Positions 11,401 through 26,400 of a stretch of DNA of 64,000 bases are shown one piece after another. How positions within the stretch are numbered: the stretch's first letter is position 1; each line of letters starts with the position of its first letter. The stretch covers positions 682,001-746,000 of the forward strand of contig OU452199.1 of the NCBI GenBank assembly GCA_911728435.2, in the 5' to 3' direction. The position numbers and the translations under genes are program-made. This DNA comes from Apoderus coryli (lineage: Eukaryota > Arthropoda > Insecta > Coleoptera > Attelabidae). The notes under the pieces were generated by a model. It made no database searches, had not been told where the DNA came from, and was given only the letters and a program-made list of their open reading frames with translations.

Positions 11401-14400
11401 TGGGAGCTGCAATTTCGAGTGTAATTGCTCAAATGGTTATGGAGGATTTGGAATAAACAATCATTGAAAGCCTTAATATAAACATACCTTTCTTCCATCG
11501 ATACGTCGATGACTGTATTACAGCGATCCCAAAAGACCGAGTCAACGACGTACTAAATAGTTTCAATTCGTATAATGAACGGTTACAATTTACAATTGAA
11601 ACACAAAATAACAATAAAATTAATTTTCTGGATGTAACCTTACATAAAATTCACAATGAAATCAAGACCGAATGGTATACCAAGCCCACCTGGTCGTCTC
11701 GATATCTTAACTACCATTCTTGTCATCCTTCGTCACAAAAGAGATCCGTTATAATTGGCTTAGCCGATAGAGCAATCCAACTATCTGATCCTGAATTTAG
11801 ATCCACAGCCATAAAAAAGCGAAAAATGCGTTAATTAAAAATAAATACCCCTCGAACTTGATCAACAAAATTTTTAAAGACCGAATACATCGAATTGTAT
11901 AATGATGCATCCAGGAACAATCAACAAAATACAGTTTCGAACAAATATCTCTCTGTACCGTACATAGATGGTTTGTCCCAACAACTCTCAAATTTCTTGA
12001 AGAAATATAAGAGTAATGTATGTCATAAAAGTTATAATCTATGTTCCAAATACTTCAGCTCACTAAAAACGAAAACATCTAAATGGAAAAAAAGCAATAT
12101 TATTTACGAAATACCATGTGTTGATTGTGAGGGAGTATAATATATCGGCCAAACATCCCAATATTTGGAAAATAGAATAAAAGGTCACAAATACGACAAA
12201 AAAAATAAAACTGCATTAACGAATCATGAAATTACAACTAACCATAAATTTGATTTCAATAACACCAAAATTCTGAAAACTGAAAATAACAAAGAAAGGA
12301 GAGAATTTCTAGAAATGGTATATATCCATAAAAACCAATCAGCAATTAACGACAAAAAAGATCTAAATAATTTGAGAAAAATTTATACTGGTATTTTGTG
12401 AATATACGTGCATTCTCCTGCTGTACACCTGGACAAAACAATGTTTAACTTAAAATAAATAAATAATATAGGTACTTACCTAAGTTTAACGACAACCGAA
12501 TATCATTATGATTTTTGGAAAATATATGTTGGATTTTTGTGTAATAGTGTGTTGTTGATCTGTGCTTAAGCAATATTCATGCCATAGAGGTATATTCACT
12601 TAGATGTTTTTAATTGTAACGAAATTTTTAACTTATTCCATCATTGTTTACTTTTAGACTATTTTGAGAAAGATCAAAAAAATGATCGAAACGTCAAGAT
12701 TTATTCGACTTTTCTTATAAAATACAATGTGTCTTTCGTAAAATCGCAGTATTATTTGCAAATTGACCTAAAATCAAGAAAATAATTTTAAAAAATTATA
12801 AAAAAGAGGTCAAAGAAAAAAAGGATGTGATTTACAAGGAAAAAACGGAATTCTTATGGAGCCCTAAACTGTCAATTTTGACATAAATCTTGATATACGT
12901 CAAAAACGACTGACGTTAGGTATAGGATATGATACATGAAATATGTCTGAAATCTTATTTAGAATCCAAAAATGTAATAATATATAGGGTATTCCATTTA
13001 AAATAACAAAGTTGCCATCAACTTCCGGTATAACCGGAAGTGCTATGCCGTTGCTATTATATTATTTGAGTACAGCATATTTGACAATATAGACACTGAA
13101 ATTTTCAAAATTCAATTCGAAGTAGTTTCTGAAATAATCTAATGGGTTGCCACCGTAGGACACCCTGTATGTACTGAATTGTATTAAAGTAAATCTCGTA
13201 AATTTCTCTTAACTGTTATCTAGGTACACTATTATGTAGTATCCATTTAACTTTTATTTTCATTCTGGTATTTTACAATATCTATTGGCTCGCATGACCG
13301 AGTTTTCCATACTGGTAAGTACCTGGAGTACTTGCTTTGTGAAAATGTGTGTATATGTGTTTGGGAAATAAAATTTTACACACATTATTATTATTGTTTA
13401 CTGGCTATTAAATAACAACTCAATAATGCGGTAGGCATGTAGGTAATACCGTTAGATAAAACAATATATAATAGTGTCTTGATTATAAACGTGTCCATAA
13501 TGGAAAGTAGAGTCTGGTATGTGTAGAAAGTATAGCTAGGTCGTATTTAAGCTAGAATTTACAAAAATATGTTCAACGATCTATGACCAAATTTGTACAA
13601 TATAAATCGAATACTGTAATGGCGGCACACCTTTTAATTTAATTAAGATATTTCAATTATTTGTGTGCCCCATTGCAAGTTTTTTTTAAATTCTGCGAAC
13701 ATCCAGGGCCGCGCCATCCACGTGTGCAATGTGTGCGGCGCACACAGGCGCCAGATGCGAAAGGGCGCCAAAAGCCTAAATACGATGGGCGCTATAAGGC
13801 GCCAAAATTCGATAAGCGTCTAAAGGCGACCCTAAACCGTATTAGGCATAACATATTTTTTACCTCTAATTTTTTAAACAACAATCCATTAAAAAGCATA
13901 GAATTTTTAAAATCTCCCATTTACAAATAGTACCTTTATTTAACAAATGTTATTTAGCCTGTTTGCTGTTTGAAATTCATATTATAGAGATTGCATAAAG
14001 AGGAGGTGGGCTAGTACAGATGTTAGTAACATCTGTACCATTGTATCTTACGGTGTTTAGTACTTCCCGTACCCTGGATTTACGAAATCATAATGCTTAT
14101 GCAAAGTCATTTACGTACAGTTCGGTTACTTTATCAACAGCATTTAGACCTATCCAGAGTTACTCTGGATCAACTTAAGTTCTGAATGAGACGACATTTA
14201 CTTCAAATCCAATCATGATCTGTCATCGTTTATATTATAGGTTGTTTTTGCAGACGACCTGAAAATCTTTGCTTCCGTGGACACAATAACGGATTGCATT
14301 AGATTGCAGAGTGATTTATATGCTCTTCAAACATGGTGTGACCATAATAGATTGACTCTCAATATTCAAAAATACAAATGCCTTAGTTTCACGCGAAGGG

Positions 14401-17400
14401 CTACGCTTATTGACTATCCGTACACCATTTCCGAAATTCAGCTTGAGCGATGTCATGCGTTCACGGATTTGCGTGTCACATTCGATCATAAATTTTTATT
14501 CCTGGACCACATCAATAGAGTGACATCTGAGGCGTCACGTATGTATGGCTTCATAATGCGTAACTGTAGAGGCTTTGATAGTGTTTCTGTGCTCATTACT
14601 CTGTTTAACACATATGTCAGATCGAAACTAGAGTACTCGTCTATTGTCTGGTATCCTCAGTATAATACTCAGAAGTTGGAGATCGAAAAAATACAACGCC
14701 GGTTTCTAAAGTATCTAGTTTTTAAAACAAATGGGGTTTGTCCTGTTAGAGGAATCGATCATTGTTTGTTGCTGTCTCGTTTTAATATGCAGAGCTTGGA
14801 ATATAGAAGAATTCAGTGTTCATTAGTAATGTTATATAAATTATTGCGAGATAACATACTGTTCTTCCTTGTTATCAAGTATAAATTTTTTAGTTCCTAG
14901 ATTGAATACTAGATCAAATGCGACATTTTATTTAGACAGAGCTAGAACTAATGCGTTATTGAGATCGCCTGTACATATTATGTGCAATAATTTTGATTCG
15001 ATTTCTGGTAGATGTGACATTTTTACAACGTCAGAATATAACCTTAAAATGTTAGCTGCAGAAACATTTATAGTGTAAACGTGTGTATTGTAAGTTTTCT
15101 TTGTGTATTTAATTAATTTAATAGTTTATTATACAATATTATTATTATTATTATACAATCTACCTAAATAATATTCCCAAACTAATACAAACCATAAAAC
15201 TCAGACATAACCACAGGGCCGGACAACAGTAAATTCCATTGCCCGTCCGTTTTATTACAGGTTTGCCAAATCCCGAAATATAAAAGGCAAATGTTTTTCA
15301 GTCGTATACGAGGTATATCAAAAAATATCAATTTGCGCGGGATATTCAAGAAGTCAGGGATTTATCAAACCATCCTCGTACCTAACTAATTAAAGATCAG
15401 TAGTAGTTATGAATTTAATATTTTGCAACAATATTTTTTGCAAAAGTACAAAGTAGCAAATATAGTAGTGATATTAAGCAACAACCTTATACTATTATTA
15501 CTTTCCGTATAAAAAAATGTGAATCGTGATATAAGCAATACGGTACATATCATATGCGTTATTTAATAATTAGTTTTGATTAATTCTTCATATCAAATCG
15601 TCAATCATTTTTGCAGATAGTTTTAATGTGACGGTGTGTAAAGGTTAATTGTAAGGTAACTCATTTCTCTAAAACGTTATTGACTTTTTCTGCCTAGTTA
15701 AAACATCAAGAAATATTAATTTATTCAATTGTATTTTTAAAACAGCGAAAATTTCGTAATCAATAGACGATTTTAAGAGATATCCATGTATTCGATACCG
15801 TGAGTATAAGCGATAGATGAGTAGATAATCGCAGTCTGCATAATCTGACAGCAGAACTTGTCCAGAGACCCAGTTCACCAAATTCCGCAATAGACAACTC
15901 TCCAACACAGCTTAGAATCTAAAACCAGCCCCAGCTATCTCACATTCTCAATCCCCGAAACATGCGCACATTTCATTTCATCTTAAACATCCTATGATCT
16001 GTGTGTGGTCTAAATTGAGACTCATCATCCGCAGGTCATTTCAATTTGGCCTTTGTGCTTAGTATATTTTTCACAATGTCTGGGTTGTCAAGCTACTGTA
16101 TTCCAGGCAGAAGTTCTGTGCATTCATCTGTGTGGTCAGCAGCTCGAGCAGGAGAACTTCCCTGATAGTCAAGCGACCATCAACATCAGGAGAAACAATA
16201 ATCTGACTCTAGTCTGGATCGGTGGCCACTACCTACCTAACTAGTATATTTTCTCATTTTGCAGGAAGGCAGCATCGGATCTCATCTGGTCATAAAACCA
16301 GTTCCGGAACGTCTTCGCAACAATCTGGACAAACCACATAACCAGCCAAGCAGTAGTTTTAGTGATGAGGCATATTTAGATGCTGATGGACAACTTAGTT
16401 CTGAAGTAGCTATTGATACCGGACTACCAATCAAACGGACATGCTGCAATGAAGCTGCATCACCTACAAATTACCATCAGCATATTGTTTACAAGAGAAA
16501 ACAGACTGAAGAAGACACGATGAGCGATTATGGTAAGACGATGAATTCACAAACTCTGAATACTACTAAAATTCTTTCTTACAGCTCTTATGGAACCTGA
16601 CCACATTTCGAAACGATTTAAACGCAACTCGGGGAATTCCAGGAAGACACGCGAAGCGCCTTATACGATATATCCTGAGATATTAGTCATTGTCGATTAT
16701 GATGGTTACAGATTGCATGGCGGTGATAATTTGCAGATTAAACGATACTTTGTGTCGTTCTGGAATGGCGTTGATTTACGTTACAAATTGTTGAAGGGGC
16801 CAAAAATAAGGGTGTCTATTGCTGGGATCATTATCAGCCGGGTAAGAAACATTCTTCTTAACTTAGTGTTCGACCTGTTTAAGCTTTGAGCTAAGCTCGC
16901 GTTAACTTCAAAGTTTTTAACATGTAAGTTGATATCATGCTTTATGAGGCTAACTCAGGTACAGGGTGAGCAAAACTCGATATCCCAGCAAAAAGTTGAC
17001 ATGTTATTTGACAATCCGATTGAAGGACATTTTGGCATTAACTTTGGTGTGGTATTATTAACGGGCATTTAATTGCTCCATACTTTTACGAAGGTGTTTT
17101 ACGCAGTGAAGAATTTTTGCAATTTCTTCAAGAGCAACTTTCTGTGCTTCTCGAAAATGTGCCATTGCAGTTACGAGCAAATATGTTTTTCCAGCATGAC
17201 GGGGGTGGTGCTCCAAGCAAGAATTGCTAACACATAACTTAGAACATTTAAAGGAAGATATTAGAAATGCATGCAATGAACTCTCAAGAGAAATGTCATG
17301 TAAGGCCTCAGAAAGAGAAGTAAGGAGGAGATTAGAATGATTCAACGCATCATTAAGGAATGTTTTATCGTCTGTATATTCCTTCTTCATAAACTCTTTA

Positions 17401-20400
17401 ATGGATATTGTAGCATTATTCAATTGGTTAATTCTACTCCAACGAAGATGAAAGGAATTAAGTGCCATATTTCTGGAAGAAATTCGATCTAGATGAGCTT
17501 TTAGAAAAATCAATTTTTGTTTGTTTTATCGGTCGATTTCCTGATGCAGAAAGTCGTTGGGATAACGACGAAACAAACCTCAGACTTAACCACAAGAATG
17601 CGATTGCAAACTTTTGCTGATTCAGTTGTGTTGATGTCAGATCAGAAAGCAAACATGAAGGAGAAGTATTGAATTATGATTGAAGCATTGGCTTCTTCTT
17701 TTTCATTCGATATAAAACCAAAGAAGAAGTAATAAGACAACTCCAATCTATCCCTTTATCCCATATTTTCACAGGATATTTAAAGTCCAATTGTAACACT
17801 TATAAAGCGGATGTACCTCTCATTACCTACACCTTCTTTGTTATTATTGGGTTTACCGTTGCTATGTGTTTTTTTCTATCTTAAGAAGAATGGCGCAAAG
17901 CTGAGAAGAACGTCAGGCTGAACAAACAGAACGAAGAAATTGACACGAAATTAGGAAAACAGAAGGGAAGGAAGAATTGATGAGACCTCGAGTCTAACCT
18001 AGGAATGGATGAGAAAATGATCAGAAAAGTATTTTAGCCTTTTGCAGAAAAGTGCCATGCATTCGCAGAGCACGTGTTCTGTTGTCTCTGTTGCGTCTTC
18101 GCAAAACCGACAAGTGTCGTCCTCGATTACGCCCATCTTTTTGAGATGGTACTTCACTGGGTAGTGTCCCGTCAAAAGACCTGTAATTCGCCTTAGGTCG
18201 CTTCTCTCCAGTTGGATAAGCTTCCCTGCGTTGGCCTCTGAAGGTTTGATAAACCTTTTTGATTGTCTTAGGCCTGGAGTGTTTCTCCGGTAGGACTTAA
18301 GTTGTTCCTTTTCCCATCTCCGAAGTTCTTCCTTCATATAGCTTTTTGGAAGGCCAAAGATGGGTTTCGGGCCGCAGAACGGAGCGTTTGCGCCCTCTTT
18401 TGCAAGTTGGTCCACCGCTTCGTTCCCCTCTATGCCTTCATGTCCTGGCACCCTTGTCAGAGTAATCTTTTTCCGCTCAGCTGCCAGTTGCTTTAGGGTC
18501 TGTTTGCATTCCCATGCTAGCTTTGACGTGAAGGTGTAAGACCTCAGTGCTTTTAACGCAGCTTGACTGTCTGACATAATATTGATCTGCCGTTCCGGGA
18601 TGCCTCTCTGCAGGCATTCTTGAGCACAACGATTAATAGCGTTGATCTCTGCTTGGAATATAGTGGGACTTTTCCCGAGAGATTCAGAGAGCCTGCAATT
18701 TGGCCCGTATACTCCCATGCCTGTGTTCCCTTCTATTCCTTTTGAACAGTCCGTACTCGTATACCAGACGGATGTGTTTTCTGGGAATCGTGGTTCCCCA
18801 TTTAGCCAATTTTGACGGTCTGCAATGACCACTTCAAATGGGATTTCAAAATCATGTTTGCATGGCAAAGCGTCCGACGGTTTTCTTCCTGAATCCAAAG
18901 GTATTAGATTCAGGATTCCCATGTCAACAAACTAACAAAACAGTTAGGAGAAGACCTATTTGGATAGATAAACAGGGGATGGAGAAGTGACCATTGAGAC
19001 TAAAGAAGAATTAGAAGAAATATTTGAGGATAGTGAAAACTTAAGGGAGAGCATTTCCAAGTACTGTTGTCCCTTCGTTGCCCTGCTTGATTGAATTTAT
19101 AGTAAGTATATCCGCTCAAAACTAGGGAACCGTTGCAACAGCTTCTTGCCACTGCCATTGCACTGCTGAAGATGGCTTGACGCACGCTCTGTAATTTGAA
19201 GCTACAGAAGAAGATGAAGAAGACAGATTAAAGTATGTAAAGGAATCTTTGAAAGAGAAACAAACGTTGCTTTATAAGTTTTAATAACAAAAATTAACAA
19301 AACAATATTTTTTTACAAACAAACTAATTAGGAATGGAAAATCCAGCATCCTCATCCGTTTCGATTCCGATATCTTCAAATAACTGTTTCTTTGTTTTTG
19401 GATAGTTCTCCATAATAGCATTTAACATATCCGTACAAGTTCTTTTACGTTTCTTATACATTTGAAGATATTTTTCATATTCCGATTCAATTTTCTTCTT
19501 ATCAGTATCTTTAATAAGTTCAACGCCATCGTAAGCTTTTAAGTTTTGCTTAACATCATCTAATTGTTTCCGTAGGGTTATTTGCCGTTCTATAGCTTCT
19601 GGTAATGAGATTCTTTTATTAGTCGTTTCAAACTTTTCAGTATTTTTCTTCAATTTCTCTTCCAACTCCTTAAGTTCCGTTGAAGTTTCGTTAATCTTTC
19701 TATCGATTTCTAGTAGATTTCGTTTGGTTTCCGTTGAGGATTTATCAGTGTTTTGTATTATACAATAAACTTTTTGTTTGCCATAAACTTTTTCAAGAAC
19801 ATTGCCTTTATCTACAAGAGTGTCAAGAGCTTTTTGTATGGCGCTTTTTCCAATATTTTCTCCTGTTAGACCGGTTTGGATGTCATTTAGGGAAAATGGA
19901 CGATTTTGTTTTTCTAAATACTTGAAAACTGATTCAGTGGACATTGTCGTAGGTTACGGAGAATCTGTAACAACAAAAAAAATATTTTACAGTAAATTAG
20001 AAGAACATTTTTTAATATCTTATTATCATCATCAATTTCCATGGCTGTTTACAAGAATCAGAACGTTTATAAGCTTTAACATATATAGCTTCAACTGATG
20101 TTCTTCATATTAGATTATCAGGACTAAGGTAAAAATCAGGGTGTTTTTTATAGAGGTAGAACTTGAAGTTGGCAACTGGCGGCCATTTTGTCACCCTCGT
20201 GCAATAAACTCGTGCAACAATAGAAGCCACATGATCACCTAGCAGGGCGCAGGTTCGGTGAATGGGCCCAAAACAAGATTGGCGTTGATCCCGATTTTCA
20301 TAAGCGAATTTTGTTTAGCGATGAAGCTCGCTTTTGTTTGAATGGATACGTCAATAAACAAAACTGCCGTATTTGGAGTGATGGTAATCCACAAGTGTAT

Positions 20401-23400
20401 GTTGAGACACCGTTACATCCAGAAAAACTGACTGTTTGTCGCCGCTAGATTATATTCTGTGGGGTTATGTGAAGCCGATAAGCCCGAATCGATCGACCAC
20501 TTGAAGGACAACATTCGCCGCGTTATTGCCGGTATACGGCCGCAAATGTTGGAAAAAGTCATCGTAAATTGGGGCTCCAGATTAGAATACGTCTGAATCT
20601 GCTGTAGTAAATACAAAACAGGAACAAACCCTTATGTTTCCTTGTCATCGATTGGTTAGTGTTCTACTTTGTCTGGAGCAGGATCTGTCAATTTAAGATG
20701 CAAACATATCAATCACTGTGCTGATTCCTTGAATCTCTAAAGTTAGACACGTACTCTTGCAGCAATCGACTGTATGGATATTTGAAGATAAGCCTAATCC
20801 AACAAAAGTAGTTCGCGAGATCGAAACACCTCAAAACACATTATCAAAACTGTACCTTTCGAGGAACGTAGGACAGTCAATTCTGATTGGTAGACCTTAA
20901 TTTGTTTGCCGGAGGTTTTTACTGAAACAAGGAAAACAAACAATCGTTGTCGGATCATGCTTCATCAAGACAATGCGAATGCTGACACCTCTCGTCAACC
21001 AACGGAGTATTCGAACGCTCAAAAAGTCGAATTGATTTTCTTCGGCAGATGCATTTAAAGCCACGTTTTGGAGGTGTCGCAAGCAAATTTGATAAAATGG
21101 TTGCCATGCATGCAATGAAGCAACTTTCAATGTTCTGAAGCTGTCTTCTAATTTCTCCCATATCAGTGGTGACACTGTCAAAGTGCTTGGAGTCTACTTA
21201 GATGACAATCTTAACTGGTACTCTCACATCGAACACCTAAGTCGCAAGTTGTCCAGTGCTCTATTTTTGCTTAGACAGCTTGCGTGTTACTTAAATTTTC
21301 ATGTCCTTAGAACGGCTTACTTTGGGGTTTTCCATTCACACTTGACTTACGCCATCGTGCTTTGGGGTGGTTCTTCGCACGCCTTGAGAATTTTCAGATT
21401 GCAAAAGAGGGCGGTCAGAATACTGGTTGGCGTTGGGCCACTTGACCATTGCAAGCCGCATTTTGTAAACCACGGTATAATGTCATTGCCGTGTGCTTTT
21501 ATCTATCATACCTTATTGGAGATCCATTCAATTCGGGAGTCACTGCGGCCTCACTCTAGTAATCATACCTACAGTACTCGGTCGGCTGATTTGTTGATCA
21601 TTCCAAAATATAGACTAACAAAATCTAAAAATAACTCTCTTAATTACAAATTTTATAATAAGGTACCCAAGCAGATTCGGTCGTTTAACTACAAATTATT
21701 TAAAACTAAAATAAAGACATATTTGTTAAAGGACTGTATTTACTCTGTCGATGAATTTCTTGAGAGTGATTGGTTGTAGAGTTCTTGATTCTTGTTGGCA
21801 ATATTGCGTTGTTTTGTTGTGCAGTATTGTCCTAATTGTTGTATATTGTCGTATATATTTTTATGTGATTTGTATTTGTGTTGTATTTGCAAGTATTGTA
21901 TTGACAAACTGTATTTTTCGAATATTGTAATAAACTATCTATCTATCTATCTAATGAAAAATTACACTGTTTTGGATATACAAATATTTTTGAAGTTTTG
22001 AAATTGACAGCGACATCATTATGTACTTAAATATTTTTACGAACATAAAAATACAGTACTCTGGTTAAAAATTGAAAAATATAATTATTTTTAGTCAGGA
22101 CCTGACTTCTCTCCTAAAATGGCGGCGTCATACGTCACGGTTTGAAATTATGTTTATTTAAATTTGCAGGGCAGAGATGCAACTCCATATCTGGAAAGGA
22201 ACAGAGTGGGTAGGGACGCAATAGATTCAGCAGCAGCCTTGACAGATATGGGCAAATATTTATTTAGAGAACGACGATTACCAGTCTATGATATCGCAGT
22301 AGCAATTACCAAGTATGTCAAAAATTAATGAATTAATTATCTTTCTGCTGTATTATTATTATTATTATATTTTATTAATTAAACATTATATATTTGTTCA
22401 ATGTATAATATTAAATTTTGGAAACACCTATATTTAGATATGACATGTGTCGAAGAAGGAAAGGAGGGCGCTGTACAAAAGGAACGGCCGGTAATTCACC
22501 ATAATATACATTTTCTTTCTTTTTCTTTTTGTTGTTTACAGAATATTTATGAATTTTCCAACTACATGGTGTGACTACTTGTATTTAAAATTTTTATTAG
22601 CTAAAACTAAAACTTGTTATGTTGTCACACCTTGTATAGGAAAAACTAAAATTGTTTTTATAATAAACGCGTGTAAATAAGCTAAGGAAATTTTAATATA
22701 AAAATATACAGGATGTCTTCTTCTTTTAATTATTAGTTTAGATAAATTGAAATGTTCATCCTGTATATTTTCGTATACTAACAACACAACAATTTTTTAT
22801 AATTTCTATTTTGCTGCTCATTTTGTCAAAACAATCGTATTTACCTCAAAGTCACTTTATAAATACAAGGGATGCTTCTCTATACAAGAGTGATCAGTAT
22901 CCTCAGTCTTTCTTATTTTTTTTGTTCTTGAAACAATTTCACACCTGAAGAAGACGATAAACCATCGTCGAAACGTTGTATATGGGTTCTTATCTGAATC
23001 ATCATCATTTATTTGGAGGCCTCGGAATGTGGTTCTGAGGTGCATTTAGGGTGGACAGGTAGCATATCTCAGGAAATAATAGTCGTAGGACAATGGGAAA
23101 AAAATTCTTTTAGGGAAATTCACCATGGGAAATCGCTGGAAATAGTTTTTTAGTTCCTAACTATACCGCTAGGGGGCGTAATAGGTACAGTAATGCGAAA
23201 AATGCATTTTTATTGAAAATTTCGCAATATAAGTTAGAAAAACAATACTACCACGGTAATGCAAATTCAATTTACTTTTCATTTTTGATAAAATATTTGT
23301 ATCATAGCATTTAAGTTTTTAGCATTACCGTGGTAGTATTGTTTTTCGAACTTATATTGCGAAATTTTTAATAAAAATGCATTTTTCGCATTACTGTATC

Positions 23401-26400
23401 TATTACGCCCCCTAGCGGTATAGTTAGGAACTAAAAAACTATTTCCAGCGATTTCCCATTGTCGATTTCCCTAAAAGAATTTTTTTCCCATTGTCCTACG
23501 ACTATTATTTCCTGAAAAATGCTACCTGTCCACCCTTAATGGAATACCCGGTACATACAGACTTCAGTAAATTAAAGTCCAGGGTATCTAACAAAGTGCA
23601 GGGAGCTCTTCAGGAATCTCACTTAGGCCCATTATTTTTTTTTTTTCGAGTAATTTCCTGTTATTTGCTGATGATCTGAAGCTATTTTAGTAGGATAAAT
23701 AATGACAAGACAAAGTGGTTAACGATCTGGGAGTCTTACTTGATAGTAAGCTTGTTTCACATATTCAAGATCACTAAAAGTTCTGTCTTTTGTTAAGCAA
23801 TTTTCACGAAAGTTCACTTAAGTTGCTGTACACAAGTTTGGTTGGGCCTTGAGCGGTTTACTAGAAGATCGTTTGGAATTATATGCACATTAGGAGGTGC
23901 ACCTTGGCATTCATACGCTGGTCTATCGACGTCAAGCACATGCCCTAATGTTGCTCTACGATATTGTAAAGTCGTTGTGCTGATCTTTTGAGTGCGGTTG
24001 GAACTCATATTGCTCGTTTGTCGATGCGAATATTAATAACTGTCAAACTCTCACCCAGATCACCATCCAGCATTTTCTCTGTCATAACCTGAATCTCTTG
24101 ACATCTTACATCGGTTTTAGTCTAACTTACTTTAAGCTTGATCGACGTTGGTACAACTTTCGACTGATATTTCGAATAAGACCTTGTTTCGTATAACAAA
24201 AGATGTCTCTTGTCGCTTCAGCATTCCATTGCATTTCGTGATAATTCTAACGAAGAGATTATGTGGGATTTTTGATGTAGACAGTAAATGTATATTGAAA
24301 AATACACACAAATAGAAATTGTTTAAAATTGAACTTCAACAACTAATTTTATCTAACAAACAGGTCTGGCAGTTTAAGGATGGAACACACGATACATATA
24401 AAATGGGCGGACACACATCAGGAACAAACAAACAACAAACTAATTTAATAAAATTGCCTTTTGAAACAAATATACACAACACAATACAAAAAAAAAAAAC
24501 AATTTCTTAAAGTTCGTTAATTTTTCCAGACTAGACATGTGCAGACGGGCATACCCAAATGAAGTGTGCAATAGGGGCACAGCAGGTACATTATTCAAAC
24601 CAAAAATAAAAGCACGTTTATCACAAACAATTATTATTATTCACTCGTTTAATAATTTATTGGAAATAGAATCCTGTTTGAAAATCACTCACTCGCTGCT
24701 GTGTAGATTCAAAATTAAACACCATTATGCCATTTTCTTCCTTCCAATTACGAGAATTATTCAATCATGAACGAGGCAAATTGACGTAGCTCAAAACTAC
24801 ACTTGCAAGTTGTAACTTCAACTTCTATTGAATCCCCGACGATGACATGAGTGCTTCCTTTAAGTTTCAGGAGCAAAAGGTGGGCCAAAAGATGTCATCC
24901 GATGTTGTTTGGCTCTCTTTTTTTTTTCTAAATGAAAAACTTCGATCAACAAGACACTACTGTTTGTAAGGTTAGGAACAATACGATTCTTTGCTATGGG
25001 AAACCTTGTTAACTCCCCAACTACTAGCTTCTGTATATAATAGTAAAAGTGCGACATTTAATTTACATGAAGGCATTTCTCTGAAAGACTCTGAAGAAAT
25101 TTGGAAAAGGCTTAAAGACAATATGAACATGGCCACAAAACGGTCCTTGATATTAACGAGAGAACATTCCGAAAATCCTGGATGACGAAAGACATATTAG
25201 ACCTAATGGAACAACGTCGGTTAGTGAAGAACCAAACTGATAAGGTGGCCTGGGTTGCCAATGAATGTGAAGAAGCTGAGAATCTCCACAGGCTTCACGA
25301 TAGCTTTAACTTCCACAAAAAGCTAAAACAAATAACTGGGATTAGCAGAAACACACCATTAACTGCACTTGTAAATAACCAGGGTAAAATCATTGTAGAA
25401 CAAGAGGAAATTAAAGAGACTTGGCTGACATATGCGACAAATCTATTTCATGATGATCGGGAAGACAATGGGGCCTCCTTTTACGAGCAAAGCACCGGCC
25501 CAACTATTATCAAATCCTAAGTACAGCAAGCTATAGGAATTCTAAAACATGGTAAATGTCCAGGGCATGATAACATATATGCCGAACTATTAAAGCTAGT
25601 TGATATGGACCATCTGACGCATCTGTTCAACAAAATATATGACTCCGGCAGACTGCCAGAAGACTGGCTTAAATCGACCTTTGTCACCATCCCAAAAAAA
25701 CACAATCCCAAGCAGTGTGAAGACTTTCGACTTATTAGCCTGATGAGTCATGCACTCAAGGCCTTTCTCAGGATAATCCACCGTAAGATTTACAGTAAGT
25801 GTGAACAAATGAGCGGGGAACCACAGTTTGGATTTATTAGAGGACTAGGAGCAAGGGAAGCCTTGTTTTCGCTAAAGCTGTTGGTGCAGAAATGCTATGA
25901 TCAGCGACAGGATGTATATATATGTTTTATTGATTATCAACGGGCATTCGATAATGTCAAACATGACCTACTTCTGGCAAGACTGCGGGAGATCGGAATA
26001 GATGAGAAAGACATCCAAATTATAAAACAGCTATACTGGAACCAGACAGCCGAAGTGAGAATAAGCAACACAGTCACAACCAAAGCATTTGAGGTAACCA
26101 GGGGCGTACGTCAGGGCTGTATCTTGTCACCGATGCTTTTTAATATCTATGTGGAGAAAATATTCCAGCTAATCTAGAGGCATTAAGGTGAATGGGATGC
26201 CTATAAATAATATTAGATATGCGGATGACACAGTTGTGATAGCCCACACTTTGGACGATCTTCAATGTCTATTAAACAAAATTAATGATACTGGACAGCA
26301 GCACGGTTTACACATTAATATTTCGAAAACGAAGGTCATGGTAATAAGTAGGCAAGCCCAAAATGCCAACCTCATTGTAAGCGGCGAAATCATTGAACGC

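Larger units (their letters stand above)
9266..13170. mobile_element. Long palindromic (foldback) element with ACAGGGTG ends, interrupted by a Penelope insertion
   Basis: The left arm 9266-9926 is inverted and repeated at 10496-10812 plus 12828-13170. The outer ends are ATACAGGGTGTCC and GGACACCCTGTAT. A second TACAGGGTGGTC boundary lies at 9691 and its mirror at 10732. The loop 9927-10495 is itself partly inverted (about 10120-10178 against 10329-10390). Removing the insertion 10813-12827 leaves an almost complete palindrome of about 1.9 kb. No transposase is encoded, so it is non-autonomous. Confidence 0.85.

Noticed and set aside
13661..13930. 89-codon frame over the GC-rich block
   Set aside because: Its composition follows the GGCGCC-rich repeat and it has no family similarity.
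17058..17513. 151-codon minus-strand frame (LDRISSRNMALNSFHLRW...)
   Set aside because: It overlaps plus-strand mariner transposase motifs (FLQFLQEQL, FFQHDG) and shows no family signature. It is probably a shadow, though the part beyond 17335 stays unexplained.
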